NCBI GenBank assembly: GCA_040765295.1
Contig: JAXGSB010000001.1
Location: 1,178,001 to 1,242,000 of the forward strand
Reading direction: 5' to 3'
DNA from: Scatomorpha sp040765295
Lineage (GTDB): Bacteria > Bacillota > Clostridia > Oscillospirales > Oscillospiraceae
DNA length: 64,000 bases
The translations under genes were made by a program, and so were the position numbers. Every line of letters begins with the position of its first letter. The first letter of the stretch is position 1. Shown piece after piece: positions 27,441 through 35,442 of this stretch. The notes beneath the pieces are model-generated. The model did no database searches. It was not told where the DNA came from and worked only from the letters and a program-made list of their open reading frames with translations.

Positions 27441-27667
27441 GTCCGAAAATCCGGATTTGTTCCGGTTTTTCGGATGTTTTCTTTTCAACAACATGCTATA
27501 TTAAATCTGGAATCGGTAACACGAACGGTGCTTTGTATCGCGACATGTGGGGATAAGCTCCCGGCCAATTCTTTTTTATTTTAATATGGCATTAGGACAG
27601 TTATTTTGATAATATATTAATTAAGAATGTGCATATTAATTATATATGACAATAGTGAGGTGAAATT
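27362..27667. other. Region between transposase and glycerate kinase
   Basis: 306 bp. It contains the right hairpin copy (27441-27485) and then a stretch with no recognisable gene; a short T-run follows CCCGGCCAATTC near 27560. GAGGTG at 27657-27662 is the ribosome site of the next gene. Confidence 0.5.
27441..27485 (+). repeat. Hairpin repeat, right copy
   Basis: GTCCGAAAATCCGG (27441-27454) is identical to the left copy at 25635; the other arm CCGGTTTTTCGGAT (27462-27475) and the loop differ at several bases. A TTTTCGGACA just before (27415-27424) also pairs with TGTCCGAAAA (27440-27449). Confidence 0.7.
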
Positions 27668-28816
27668 ATGGGAATTGCTTTTGTAGTGGCGCCTGATTCG
27701 TTTAAGGAATCCGCATCCGCTAAAGAAGTATGTCAGGCTATGGAGAGGGGTATTCGCAGAGTTTACCCAGATGCAACTGTTCGCCATGTGCCTATGGCAG
27801 ACGGCGGAGAAGGAACCGTTGAAGCATTGGTTGATGCCACATCCGGCAGGCTTATAGAGAGAGAAGTGCAAGGTCCCCTGCCGGGTCAGAAAGTGCTTGC
27901 TAAATTCGGCATCTTAGGCGATGGCAAGACCGCTGTTTTAGAAATGGCTGAGGCCAGCGGCCTCGGATTGGTTCCCCGAGAAAAGAGGAATCCTCTTATA
28001 ACAAGCACTTACGGAACCGGAGAGCTTATATCTGCGGCTCTTGATGAGGGTATAGAGGAGATTATTATAGGCATCGGAGGCTCGGCTACAAACGACGGCG
28101 GCGCCGGTATGGCTCAAGCCTTGGGCGCAGAATTATTGGATGAGAATGGTGCGCAGATTGGATTCGGCGGCGGTCAGCTTGATAAAATTTCGAGAATTGA
28201 CATCGAAAGTATGGACTCAAGGCTGAAGAATACTGTGATAAAAGTGGCCTGTGATGTAGACAATTTCCTCACCGGGCCAAGCGGAGCCGCCGCAGTCTTC
28301 GGTCCTCAAAAAGGGGCCACGCCTGATATGGTGGCTCTTCTCGACAAAAACTTGGAGCATTATGCCAAGATTATACGCAGAGATTTAGGCAAAGATGTAA
28401 ATAAGATCGAGGGCGCAGGCGCGGCGGGCGGACTCGGCGCAGGGTTACTCGCCTTTACCAATGCAACTCTTCAGCACGGTGTTAAAATAGTTATTGATAC
28501 CATACATCTTGAGGATATTGTAAAAGAAGCCGACTATGTCATTACGGGAGAAGGCGGAATGGACTTCCAGACCAAATTCGGCAAGACGCCTTATGGAGTG
28601 GCAAAGGTCGCTCAAAAATACGGCAAGCCTGTCTTTGCGCTTGCCGGCACATTGGGGAAGAACTTTGAAGAACTATATGACCACGGGATGTCGGCTATCT
28701 TTTCCGTCATACTCAAACCCTGCACGCTTGATGAGGCGTTGAGTGACGGGGCAGAAAACATTGAAAAAACAGTGGAAAGCATAGTGAGAACTATTAAGAC
28801 CATAAGAGAAATTTAA
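27668..28816 (+). CDS. Glycerate kinase (GarK/GlxK family)
   Basis: Phosphorylates glycerate to phosphoglycerate. The 382-aa protein has the family motifs VAPDSFKESASAKEVC at the start, HVPMADGGEGTVEALVDAT, IIGIGGSATNDGGAGMAQALG, ACDVDNFLTGPSGAAAVFGPQKGA, and VITGEGGMDFQTKFGKTPYGV. GAGGTG precedes the ATG. It stands alone between the IS element and a long non-coding region, so no pathway context is visible. The 2- versus 3-phosphoglycerate product cannot be decided here. Confidence 0.94.
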   Translation: MGIAFVVAPDSFKESASAKEVCQAMERGIRRVYPDATVRHVPMADGGEGTVEALVDATSGRLIEREVQGPLPGQKVLAKFGILGDGKTAVLEMAEASGLGLVPREKRNPLITSTYGTGELISAALDEGIEEIIIGIGGSATNDGGAGMAQALGAELLDENGAQIGFGGGQLDKISRIDIESMDSRLKNTVIKVACDVDNFLTGPSGAAAVFGPQKGATPDMVALLDKNLEHYAKIIRRDLGKDVNKIEGAGAAGGLGAGLLAFTNATLQHGVKIVIDTIHLEDIVKEADYVITGEGGMDFQTKFGKTPYGVAKVAQKYGKPVFALAGTLGKNFEELYDHGMSAIFSVILKPCTLDEALSDGAENIEKTVESIVRTIKTIREI

Positions 28817-29175
28817 AATTATTTCTGCGTTAAGTACTTATTTACACTTGACTATAAAATTAAACTATGCTAATTTTCAAACAGAGGCTTCATTTTACAT
28901 ATCCGTAAGCGAGTCGCTGTAGGCGCTGTGCATTATTGGGGTCTCTTTCTTTTTACTGTTTTTTTCCCTGCTTTTGCACTTGTCTCGTTTAAAAAATCAG
29001 CAGAGGCTTTGGCGTTAACAATGGCCAACCACTCATACAGTTGGTGATTAACTTGCGTCGAAGCTTCTTATATATTTATGTTGATTACTTTTTTTGCTAT
29101 GTATCATATTATTTTATTGGCCTTAGATGTTGCATGTTTTCATATTGACAACATTTTTTAGATGAGCTATATTGT

Positions 29176-29442
29176 TTATGGTACCACTTTGTGGATAATG
29201 CGATAGGCATTTTGAAGTCTATTGCTCAAGTCGACGAAGCGGTACTTTTTATCTGCATATTAAACTTCACTTTTAGCAACAATGTCTATGGGATAAACTA
29301 TTTTCTTGTTGACAGTATATTCGTTCTTTGATAAATTACTTTCAGTGAAAGCATTGCCTGGCAAGCTGAAAGGCACGTTTCGTGTTCCTTGAGCCGGGGA
29401 TGCTTTCACTGTACACTTTCTGTTTATCAGAGACGCGTTACA
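29176..29442 (-). pseudogene. Possible remnant of a protein gene
   Basis: In one minus-strand frame 89 codons read with a protein-like composition (segments KASPAQGTRNVPFSLPG, NEYTVNKKIVYPID, and KYRFVDLSNRLQNAYRII) interrupted by a single in-frame TAA between the second and third segments, and no start codon or ribosome site is present. I do not recognise the family. It could be chance in AT-rich DNA. Confidence 0.25.
29343..29411. ncRNA. Rod-like hairpin, candidate structured RNA or MITE-like element
   Basis: CAGTGAAAGCAT (29343-29354) and ATGCTTTCACTG (29400-29411) are perfect 12-bp arms. Inside them CC/GG, GGC/GCC and AAG/CTT can continue the stem with small bulges to an inner CACG-TTT-CGTG hairpin. 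No T-run follows on either strand, so a terminator is unlikely. Confidence 0.35.
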
Positions 29443-29471
29443 CTAATAGTACGGTCTATATCATTCAGTGC

Positions 29472-29532
29472 CAAAACAGAGCGCTGTGAGAACATGCAAA
29501 AAGCATTCAGCTTTTAATAATCTCACAGCGCT
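29472..29532 (-). terminator. Terminator of the DUF1538 operon
   Basis: Perfect 12-bp arms AGCGCTGTGAGA (29480-29491) and TCTCACAGCGCT (29521-29532) with an inner AAAGCATTCAGCTTT hairpin; on the minus strand it follows the DUF1538 stop and leads to TGTTTTGG. Confidence 0.65.
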
Positions 29533-29546
29533 TCATCTTTATTTTA

Positions 29547-31364
29547 TCAGTTGCTTAAACAGGGCATGATGAAAACATCTTTTCCTATGTCAATATCCAT
29601 ACGCTCATCCTTGTCCAAAGCTTCGCTTATCTTTAAGGCTATATCCTTATCGACAACAAAAAGTATCAGTTCTACTTCCTTTTCGAAAAAGCGTTTGATC
29701 TCAAGAAAATCATCTTCCGTCTTCACGTTGCCGTGTCTGCCGTGAAGGATGGTGGCGGGACCCGCGCCGGCATTCCTAGCCACATCTACAACACGGGCGG
29801 CATGGTTCCGGGGCACTCTCACAAAAAGTGAAACACAGGCTACCCCTATGCCTTCCTCCAAGACAGATACCGCCCTTTCAGGATGTGTTTCCGGCAGCTC
29901 TCTATCGGATTTCATCTTGACTATTACGCCTAAAATCATTATTGACAAAACAGGCATCATGGCAATCACAGCTATAACGCCAAAGCCTTCGCTCATTAAA
30001 TCCGCGCCGGGCGAACCCATTGCCGCGCCGTTTGCAAATGCAAGAACGAAAGTAGCTGTTAGGGGCCCCGAGGCCACCCCACCCGCATCATAGGCTATAC
30101 CCACGATTAGCGGATCTGCAAAAAATGAAAGTATGACCGCTGTGGCAAAGCCCGGAATCAGAAAATACGTGAGTTCCAGCTCCGGCTTTATAACTCTGAG
30201 CATAGCAATAAAAACAGCGATGGCCACTCCCAGAGAAAGGACAATTTTAATAAGTTTTGAAGAGAGGCGCCCTCCCGTATTGTCCTCTATCTGATGGCAA
30301 AGAACAATTACAGCCGGTTCAACTAAAACAACAATAAGGCCTATGGCAAATCCTGTGAGAAGCAGTACACCCGAGCCTCTTCTCGCTATCTCCATGCCCA
30401 AGATTGTCCCCATTTCCATAAAGCCCGAATATATTCCGGATAAAAACAGCATCAGCCCGACATAGCTGAAAGCTACTCCCGAAAACACTTTTATCATCGA
30501 TTTCTTTTTAAGCGTTCTGCCAAAGAGATTCCAAATTATAAAGAGAGATACAAGAGGCAGCAGTGTAAAGAAAGCTCTTTTATACTCGATTTTAAATACA
30601 GTGCTCAATTTTTCCCAGACGCCCATAGTTATCTCAGCAGTCACTGTAGGGGTGGCGAAAGTTTGCTCGCCAAGCAAAATGCTCATTAGCAGAACAATTA
30701 GAATCGGACCTGCACTCATAGCTCCGACCATGCCGAAATCTTCATTTAACCCGTCTAACCTGTCTGCGCTCCTTATGCGTCCGAAGCCTATCGCAAGAGC
30801 GAGAGCAAACGGCGTTGTCAGAGCGCCTGTGGTTGCGCCGGAAGCATCATAGGCAAAGCCTACAAACTCTTTTTGACCCAGCAGCGAGAGTATTATCAGT
30901 ATTACATACGTTATTGCCATAAAGCGGACATTTGAAGCCCCTCTAACCCTCACTAACGAAGCTCCGGCTATCAATATGCCCACACCGACCGAGACGGCTA
31001 AAACAAATCGAATAGCCCCTATAACTCCGCCCGAGCTGTTCTCGAGCTGAACACTTAGAATGTGAAGATCGGGCTCGGCTGCCGTCACAATAAAGCCTAT
31101 TAAAAAAGAGAGAAACAGAAAACTAACTATCGTTTTAGATTTTGCGGTTTCAAGCGCAAAATACTCTCCAATAATTCCCATGGCAAGCTCAATACCTACC
31201 AAGAAAATCGCGAGGCCCACTATGAGTAAAAAGCTTCCGATTATAAAAAGAACAAAAACAGTTTGGTTGAAATCGACAAAGATAAAATAGAGAATCGTAA
31301 TTAAGACAACCATAGGTAAAACCGACGCTATGACTTCTTTAAACTTCTCCTTGATAAGATTCAT
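29547..31364 (-). CDS. DUF1538 membrane protein with C-terminal P-II-like domain
   Basis: 605-aa protein. Two homologous membrane halves are visible: EPDLHILSVQLENSSGG (about residue 90) matches EPAVIVLCHQIEDNTGG (about 355), and VGFAYDASGATTGALTTPFA (about 170) matches VGIAYDAGGVASGPLTATFV (about 420). Such internal repeats with matching loops are typical of secondary transporters. From about residue 503 a soluble P-II-like module follows (SLFVRVPRN, ARNAGAGPATILHGRHG, DKDIALKISEALD). DUF1538 proteins have no established substrate. The gene follows a P-II-like gene by 11 nt. Confidence 0.8.
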   Translation of the reverse strand: MNLIKEKFKEVIASVLPMVVLITILYFIFVDFNQTVFVLFIIGSFLLIVGLAIFLVGIELAMGIIGEYFALETAKSKTIVSFLFLSFLIGFIVTAAEPDLHILSVQLENSSGGVIGAIRFVLAVSVGVGILIAGASLVRVRGASNVRFMAITYVILIILSLLGQKEFVGFAYDASGATTGALTTPFALALAIGFGRIRSADRLDGLNEDFGMVGAMSAGPILIVLLMSILLGEQTFATPTVTAEITMGVWEKLSTVFKIEYKRAFFTLLPLVSLFIIWNLFGRTLKKKSMIKVFSGVAFSYVGLMLFLSGIYSGFMEMGTILGMEIARRGSGVLLLTGFAIGLIVVLVEPAVIVLCHQIEDNTGGRLSSKLIKIVLSLGVAIAVFIAMLRVIKPELELTYFLIPGFATAVILSFFADPLIVGIAYDAGGVASGPLTATFVLAFANGAAMGSPGADLMSEGFGVIAVIAMMPVLSIMILGVIVKMKSDRELPETHPERAVSVLEEGIGVACVSLFVRVPRNHAARVVDVARNAGAGPATILHGRHGNVKTEDDFLEIKRFFEKEVELILFVVDKDIALKISEALDKDERMDIDIGKDVFIMPCLSN

Positions 31365-31375
31365 ATTTCTGCCTC

Positions 31376-32020
31376 CTAAAACTGCATAAAGCCCGCAAAC
31401 TTGCCGACAGGAATCATGAAGGCAATCCCGGTGCCGGGCTTTTCGAGCTCGAGTTCCCTATCAAGTGCTGCCTTTACGCGAATCGCATCAGTCTTCGAGA
31501 GGATGTTTATAACTATGTCCTTATCCGGATCTATTATTATCGGAAAGCTGAAATTCTCCGGAACACCGGCGCCTCTTCCATGGACAACAGTGCCGCCCCT
31601 TGCGCCTTCTCTAACAGCAATATCCATGCAGTCCTCCGCCAATCCGGATTCAACTATTGTCATCAAACAACAGACTGCATCTTCATCGTCATCATTTATA
31701 TATTCGCAGTCTTTTAAATCATTAAAGTTTGTGGGAAATACAAATTGGAGGGTAAATGCGACTCCTGAATTATGTCCTTTGATATATACCTCTTCGCTTA
31801 AAAGAGCAAACACCTCGTCTTCAATATCCGAATTAATACGACAAATAACAATCTCTTTATGTAGTCGGTTAAGCTCTAAAAAATCGAATCGGGAAGGTTT
31901 TTGTGTGCCTTCTCCGTAAAGAATGACCATATCGTCCATGTCGATATTGACTTCTTTAAGTCTTCTGACGAGCAGATGTGTCTTGTTCTTCTCAACTATT
32001 ACAACCAAGATACTGTACAA
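31376..32020 (-). CDS. Tandem P-II-like regulatory protein
   Basis: 214-aa protein with two P-II-like halves: residues 1-95 (ILVVIVEKNKTHLLVRRLKEVNI, VILYGEGTQ) and about 110-214 (CLMTIVESGLAEDCMDIAVREGARGG broken at the loop, TVVHGRGAG, GIAFMIPVG). The HGRG loop and the final I-x-x-x-P-V strand resemble GlnB/GlnK proteins, which bind ATP/ADP and small metabolites and gate transporters. The uridylylated Tyr of classical P-II is not seen. The gene lies immediately upstream of the DUF1538 gene, whose tail carries a third such module. Confidence 0.72.
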   Translation of the reverse strand: MYSILVVIVEKNKTHLLVRRLKEVNIDMDDMVILYGEGTQKPSRFDFLELNRLHKEIVICRINSDIEDEVFALLSEEVYIKGHNSGVAFTLQFVFPTNFNDLKDCEYINDDDEDAVCCLMTIVESGLAEDCMDIAVREGARGGTVVHGRGAGVPENFSFPIIIDPDKDIVINILSKTDAIRVKAALDRELELEKPGTGIAFMIPVGKFAGFMQF

Positions 32021-32056
32021 ACTGTTGCTTCTCCCTTCACTTTATTTTTAAAAGCA

Positions 32057-32758
32057 TTAAAAATGCCATCTTTTTCTTATTTCTTCTCTTAAAGAAGGTG
32101 TGTTTATAACTATGATTACCGGAATCGAAAGACCTACACAGATCGCCAAAACGATCATAGACCAGAAAGGCCGCCATTCATTGAAAAAGTAGTTGTCAAT
32201 AATAAGCTCACAAAGAATGCAGAAGACAGCGGCGCCGCAAAGATAAATCAAAATCTGCTGAAGTATCGATCTGCGTTTTGAATATATTATCAAAGAAATA
32301 ACAAAAACTGTTGCGGATAGGAGAAAAATGAGCGGAATAATAAGACTTAAGTAAAGCTCCATCCCGCCTTTAAATATAGCTATAAATCCCAGATATGCCG
32401 CAACTGCTATAAGGTTGATCGAAAGCCTTGACCAAAAAAAGATTTTTCTTGTAAGCAGAGGCAAGACAAACCAAACCCAAAGCATGGCCATCGCCCCAAT
32501 AACATAGAGCGACCAAAACTTTTCTCTATCAAAAAAGATATTAAGTATTCCAAATAAAACCGAGACAGAAAGAAGCATACTTGAAATCAGTATGGCAAGT
32601 TCCGTCTTTGAAACAGGCTCAATCTCCCCGCTCTTAGATGGGAAAAATGTGTCGTTTGAGATTGTTTCGACATGAGGGTTTACCACCGGAGTGTCGCAAA
32701 GAGGACAAGCTTTTAGAGAAATACCCAGCTCAACACCGCAGTTCACACAGTAAGACAT
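32057..32758 (-). CDS. Zinc-ribbon membrane protein (DUF6320-like)
   Basis: 233-aa protein with an N-terminal zinc ribbon (CVNCGVELGISLKACPLC, residues 4-21) followed by a soluble linker and about six membrane segments. Members annotated as DUF6320 occur next to condensation-fold acyltransferases in Clostridia. Its ATG overlaps the stop of the acyltransferase gene by one base (TAATG at 32756-32760), so the two products are probably made together. Function unknown. Confidence 0.75.
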   Translation of the reverse strand: MSYCVNCGVELGISLKACPLCDTPVVNPHVETISNDTFFPSKSGEIEPVSKTELAILISSMLLSVSVLFGILNIFFDREKFWSLYVIGAMAMLWVWFVLPLLTRKIFFWSRLSINLIAVAAYLGFIAIFKGGMELYLSLIIPLIFLLSATVFVISLIIYSKRRSILQQILIYLCGAAVFCILCELIIDNYFFNEWRPFWSMIVLAICVGLSIPVIIVINTPSLREEIRKRWHF

Positions 32759-34071
32759 TAATTTTCTTCCCCCTTTCCAATTGCAGCTTTTCTGTTGCTT
32801 TCTATTTTTACGGCTATTCCATCCTTAATTAAAAACCTGAAAAATTCGCGCTCCAAATCATTTTCCTTTTGTGTTCCCGAAAATGTTATTTCCATCGTAT
32901 CGGCATAGCTGATAATCGCAACCTGAGGTCTGGGAATAGTCGTTTGTCCCTGTATTGCCTCCATATGCCTTATATGCCTTTGCATCTCTTGAGGCACTTT
33001 AAAAACCCCTACGTTTGTAAGAAGAACTGAAAATGACTTTACCCCATCCCTGGCATATCGGCTTTTTAATACAATGTCTTTAATAAATATCGGAATGAGT
33101 TTTAAGAAAAGATTGCTTTGCAACTTTACATTTTTCGTAAAATGTGCTCTGAGCATCTGTTGTGAGCTGTTCAGTTTCATCTGCGCTGAAACTATTTTCG
33201 TTATGTCGTTAAATGAGTACTCACCAAGCCCGGGATCCACAAGAACCTGAACAGTTTGAATAAAATTTCTGAGAGTCTTAGTTTGGAAAAACGCTCTGAG
33301 ATTTATCGGCACAGACACACTTATGGGTTTTTGTCTGTAAAAACCCTCAGACTTCTGCTTTTGTATGAGTATATAGATTAGGACTGAGGCAAGATATTCC
33401 GAAACGGTACACCCGTATTTAGCTGCCGCCTCTTTCATTTGGCTAGGTCTTATAAAGCCCATAGTTACATTAAAAGTATATAACGGTTCAGCGGTACCTA
33501 TGTTGTTGTATACTATTTTTTTCAACTTTAGGCCTCGTGAGTATTTGCCTATATACCTGCTGTATGCATCCTCCCATTCGTCCGGATTGGGCTCTTCGTT
33601 TATATCAAAAACTCCCTTTTCATTCGGAATGGCATATCCGCACTCCCTCAGGTATTGAGCCAGAAGCGTTTTGAAAAAAGTCAAGGCACCCAGTCCATCG
33701 GCAACCGCATGGAAAACTTCTATTGATATTCTCTTTTTATAAGAGAAAAACCTTATAAGCCATCCGCCGTCCTCATTGAAGCGAACAGGCATACACGGAT
33801 CCGAAACATCTTCTTTAACAAATGGCCCCGGAGACTTATTCTCTTCAAAATAATACCAGAAAACACCTTTTCTGATTCTGAAGAAAAACTGAGGAAAGCG
33901 CTTTTTCATTTTATATATTGCACTTTGAAGACAATCGTTTTTAACTTCCTCCTCCATCATCGCAGAGAATCTGAATATCATTGAATATTCTTCTCTCTGC
34001 ATAGCGGAATAGAGAAAGCTTGCCGTATCCATTGTCAACCATTTTTTGAATTTCTTGTCTGAAAGGCTCAC
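32758..34071 (-). CDS. Condensation-fold acyltransferase (alcohol acetyltransferase-like)
   Basis: 437-aa protein of the CoA-dependent acyltransferase/condensation fold. The active-site motif reads VFHAVADGLGALTFFKTLL (H-x-x-x-D-G, about residues 133-150), and the second half contains VSVPINLRAFFQTKTLRNF, a lid-type segment. No carrier-protein domain is attached. The partner gene encodes a zinc-ribbon membrane protein; together they could acylate a lipid or glycan precursor, which is inference. Confidence 0.78.
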   Translation of the reverse strand: MSLSDKKFKKWLTMDTASFLYSAMQREEYSMIFRFSAMMEEEVKNDCLQSAIYKMKKRFPQFFFRIRKGVFWYYFEENKSPGPFVKEDVSDPCMPVRFNEDGGWLIRFFSYKKRISIEVFHAVADGLGALTFFKTLLAQYLRECGYAIPNEKGVFDINEEPNPDEWEDAYSRYIGKYSRGLKLKKIVYNNIGTAEPLYTFNVTMGFIRPSQMKEAAAKYGCTVSEYLASVLIYILIQKQKSEGFYRQKPISVSVPINLRAFFQTKTLRNFIQTVQVLVDPGLGEYSFNDITKIVSAQMKLNSSQQMLRAHFTKNVKLQSNLFLKLIPIFIKDIVLKSRYARDGVKSFSVLLTNVGVFKVPQEMQRHIRHMEAIQGQTTIPRPQVAIISYADTMEITFSGTQKENDLEREFFRFLIKDGIAVKIESNRKAAIGKGEEN

Positions 34072-34105
34072 TTTTATCCCTTTTCACCAATTATTTCCGC
34101 TTTTC

Positions 34106-34134
34106 TTGAAAGCAGTATAAACTTGCTATATAAT
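34106..34134 (+). promoter_or_regulatory. ybaK operon promoter (copy 1)
   Basis: TTGAAA (34106-34111), 17-nt spacer, TATAAT (34129-34134). An almost identical copy, including flanks, lies at 39838-39866. It leaves a leader of about 200 nt before ybaK. Confidence 0.75.
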
Positions 34135-34342
34135 GACACGGTACAAGTGCATTAGTCGGATTACTTAAAACTAACCATAGTATTATACATACGCATTGTC
34201 AGTTTTACAAGCACAGTAAAACTCATTCAGGACATCTGAGAAAAAATAAATGCTTTTTTTGTCATACTTTTTAAATACTGTTAAGTGCATAATTTGCCTA
34301 AGTGAGAGATAATTCTGAGAAAAAATTTGAGGAGTAATTAAA

Positions 34343-34813
34343 TTGTCTATTGAAAACGGAAGAGAACATTTCAGGGCATTAGGAATTGAAGACAGGGTTC
34401 TTGAGTTTGATGTTTCGAGCGCAACTGTACCCCTTGCCGCAAAGGCCTTGGGAGTTGAACACGGTAAGATTGCCAAAACCCTTTCTTTTAAGAGTCCCGA
34501 AGGTGAGATTTTCTTGGTTTTGGCAGCCGGAGATGTTAAAATTGATAACAAGAAATTCAGGCAGGCATTTAAATGCAAGGCCAAAATGCTGACACCCGAA
34601 GAAGCTTTGGAGCTTGTGGGCCACCCAATCGGCGGAGTCTGCCCTTTCGGGATAAAAGCCGGCGTGAGCGTCTATTTAGATGAAAGTCTGAAGCGCTTTG
34701 AGACTGTTTTTCCCTCTGTCGGAAGCCCTAACAGCGCCATTGAGCTAAATATTGAAGAGCTTTATAAATACTCATATGCCAAGTCGTGGGTTGATGTAAG
34801 TAAACTCGATTAA
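34343..34813 (+). CDS. YbaK/EbsC-family aminoacyl-tRNA deacylase
   Basis: 156-aa member of the YbaK/ProX family that hydrolyses mischarged tRNAs such as Cys-tRNA-Pro. The start is TTG at 34343, with GGAG 8 nt upstream; no ATG is available. Motifs: KTLSFKSPEGEIFLVLAAGDVKID, the conserved Lys in DNKKFRQAF, VGHPIGGVCPFGIK, and VGSPNSAIEL. It lies upstream of the PAP2 gene. A remnant of its 3' end is found at 39891-39917 (see there). Confidence 0.9.
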   Translation: MSIENGREHFRALGIEDRVLEFDVSSATVPLAAKALGVEHGKIAKTLSFKSPEGEIFLVLAAGDVKIDNKKFRQAFKCKAKMLTPEEALELVGHPIGGVCPFGIKAGVSVYLDESLKRFETVFPSVGSPNSAIELNIEELYKYSYAKSWVDVSKLD

Positions 34814-34833
34814 TTATTATGAGGTGATGCACT

Positions 34834-35397
34834 ATGAATATGATTGAAATCGGCATTCTCCAAAGTATTCAAGATATTTTCCAATGTGCATTTTTAGACA
34901 CAATTATGCCTCCGCTGACAAGCTTGGGCAATAAGGGCATGATATGGATTGCTCTTGCTGTTTTTTTACTTCTTTATAAAAAGACAAGAAGGCTCGGACT
35001 GGCGGTTGGCGTTGCCCTTCTTTTAGACCTCTTAATGTGTGATATTACGCTCAAACCTCTAATCGCCAGAATCAGGCCCTTCGATTTAATTGAAATTAAG
35101 CTTCTTATTGCGTCACCTCATGACTTTTCCTTCCCCTCCGGGCACACAGCCGTTTCTTTCAGCGCTGTTTTTGCTTTGATGTTCTCTAAGTCTAAACTAT
35201 ATATTCCCTCTTTGATATTGGCTGTTATAATTGCATTTTCCCGCCTCTATCTGTTTGTCCACTATCCGAGCGATATCTTGGGCGGTATTGTTGTGGGCCT
35301 TATTTGCGGATTCTCAGGTGCATTTATTATAAAAAAGATTTTTGAATGCTTTGAAAAGAAGAGAGCCGAGAACATTTCTTGTACTTTACCGGAATAG
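34834..35397 (+). CDS. PAP2-family membrane phosphatase
   Basis: 187-aa protein with all three phosphatase motifs: KPLIARIRP (about residue 72), FPSGHTAV (about 100), and SRLYLFVHYPSD (about 140-151). About five membrane segments. PAP2 enzymes dephosphorylate phosphatidic acid or undecaprenyl diphosphate at the membrane. Encoded 20 nt after ybaK and 45 nt before an LRR lipoprotein gene, probably the same transcript. Confidence 0.9.
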   Translation: MNMIEIGILQSIQDIFQCAFLDTIMPPLTSLGNKGMIWIALAVFLLLYKKTRRLGLAVGVALLLDLLMCDITLKPLIARIRPFDLIEIKLLIASPHDFSFPSGHTAVSFSAVFALMFSKSKLYIPSLILAVIIAFSRLYLFVHYPSDILGGIVVGLICGFSGAFIIKKIFECFEKKRAENISCTLPE

Positions 35398-35442
35398 TAA
35401 ACAAATAATTATCTTGACTGATTTTAGAAAGGTGCTGATAAA

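Larger units (their letters stand above)
28817..29546. other. 730-bp region without an intact gene
   Basis: AT-rich stretch containing a long rod-like hairpin (29343-29411), a possible decayed reading frame on the minus strand (29176-29442), and the terminator of the DUF1538 operon (29472-29532). The left half (28817-29170) shows nothing I can assign. Confidence 0.6.

Noticed and set aside
25629..27490. Exact target-site duplication for the insertion sequence
   Set aside because: The two hairpin copies differ at several bases; without an empty site the relation stays open.
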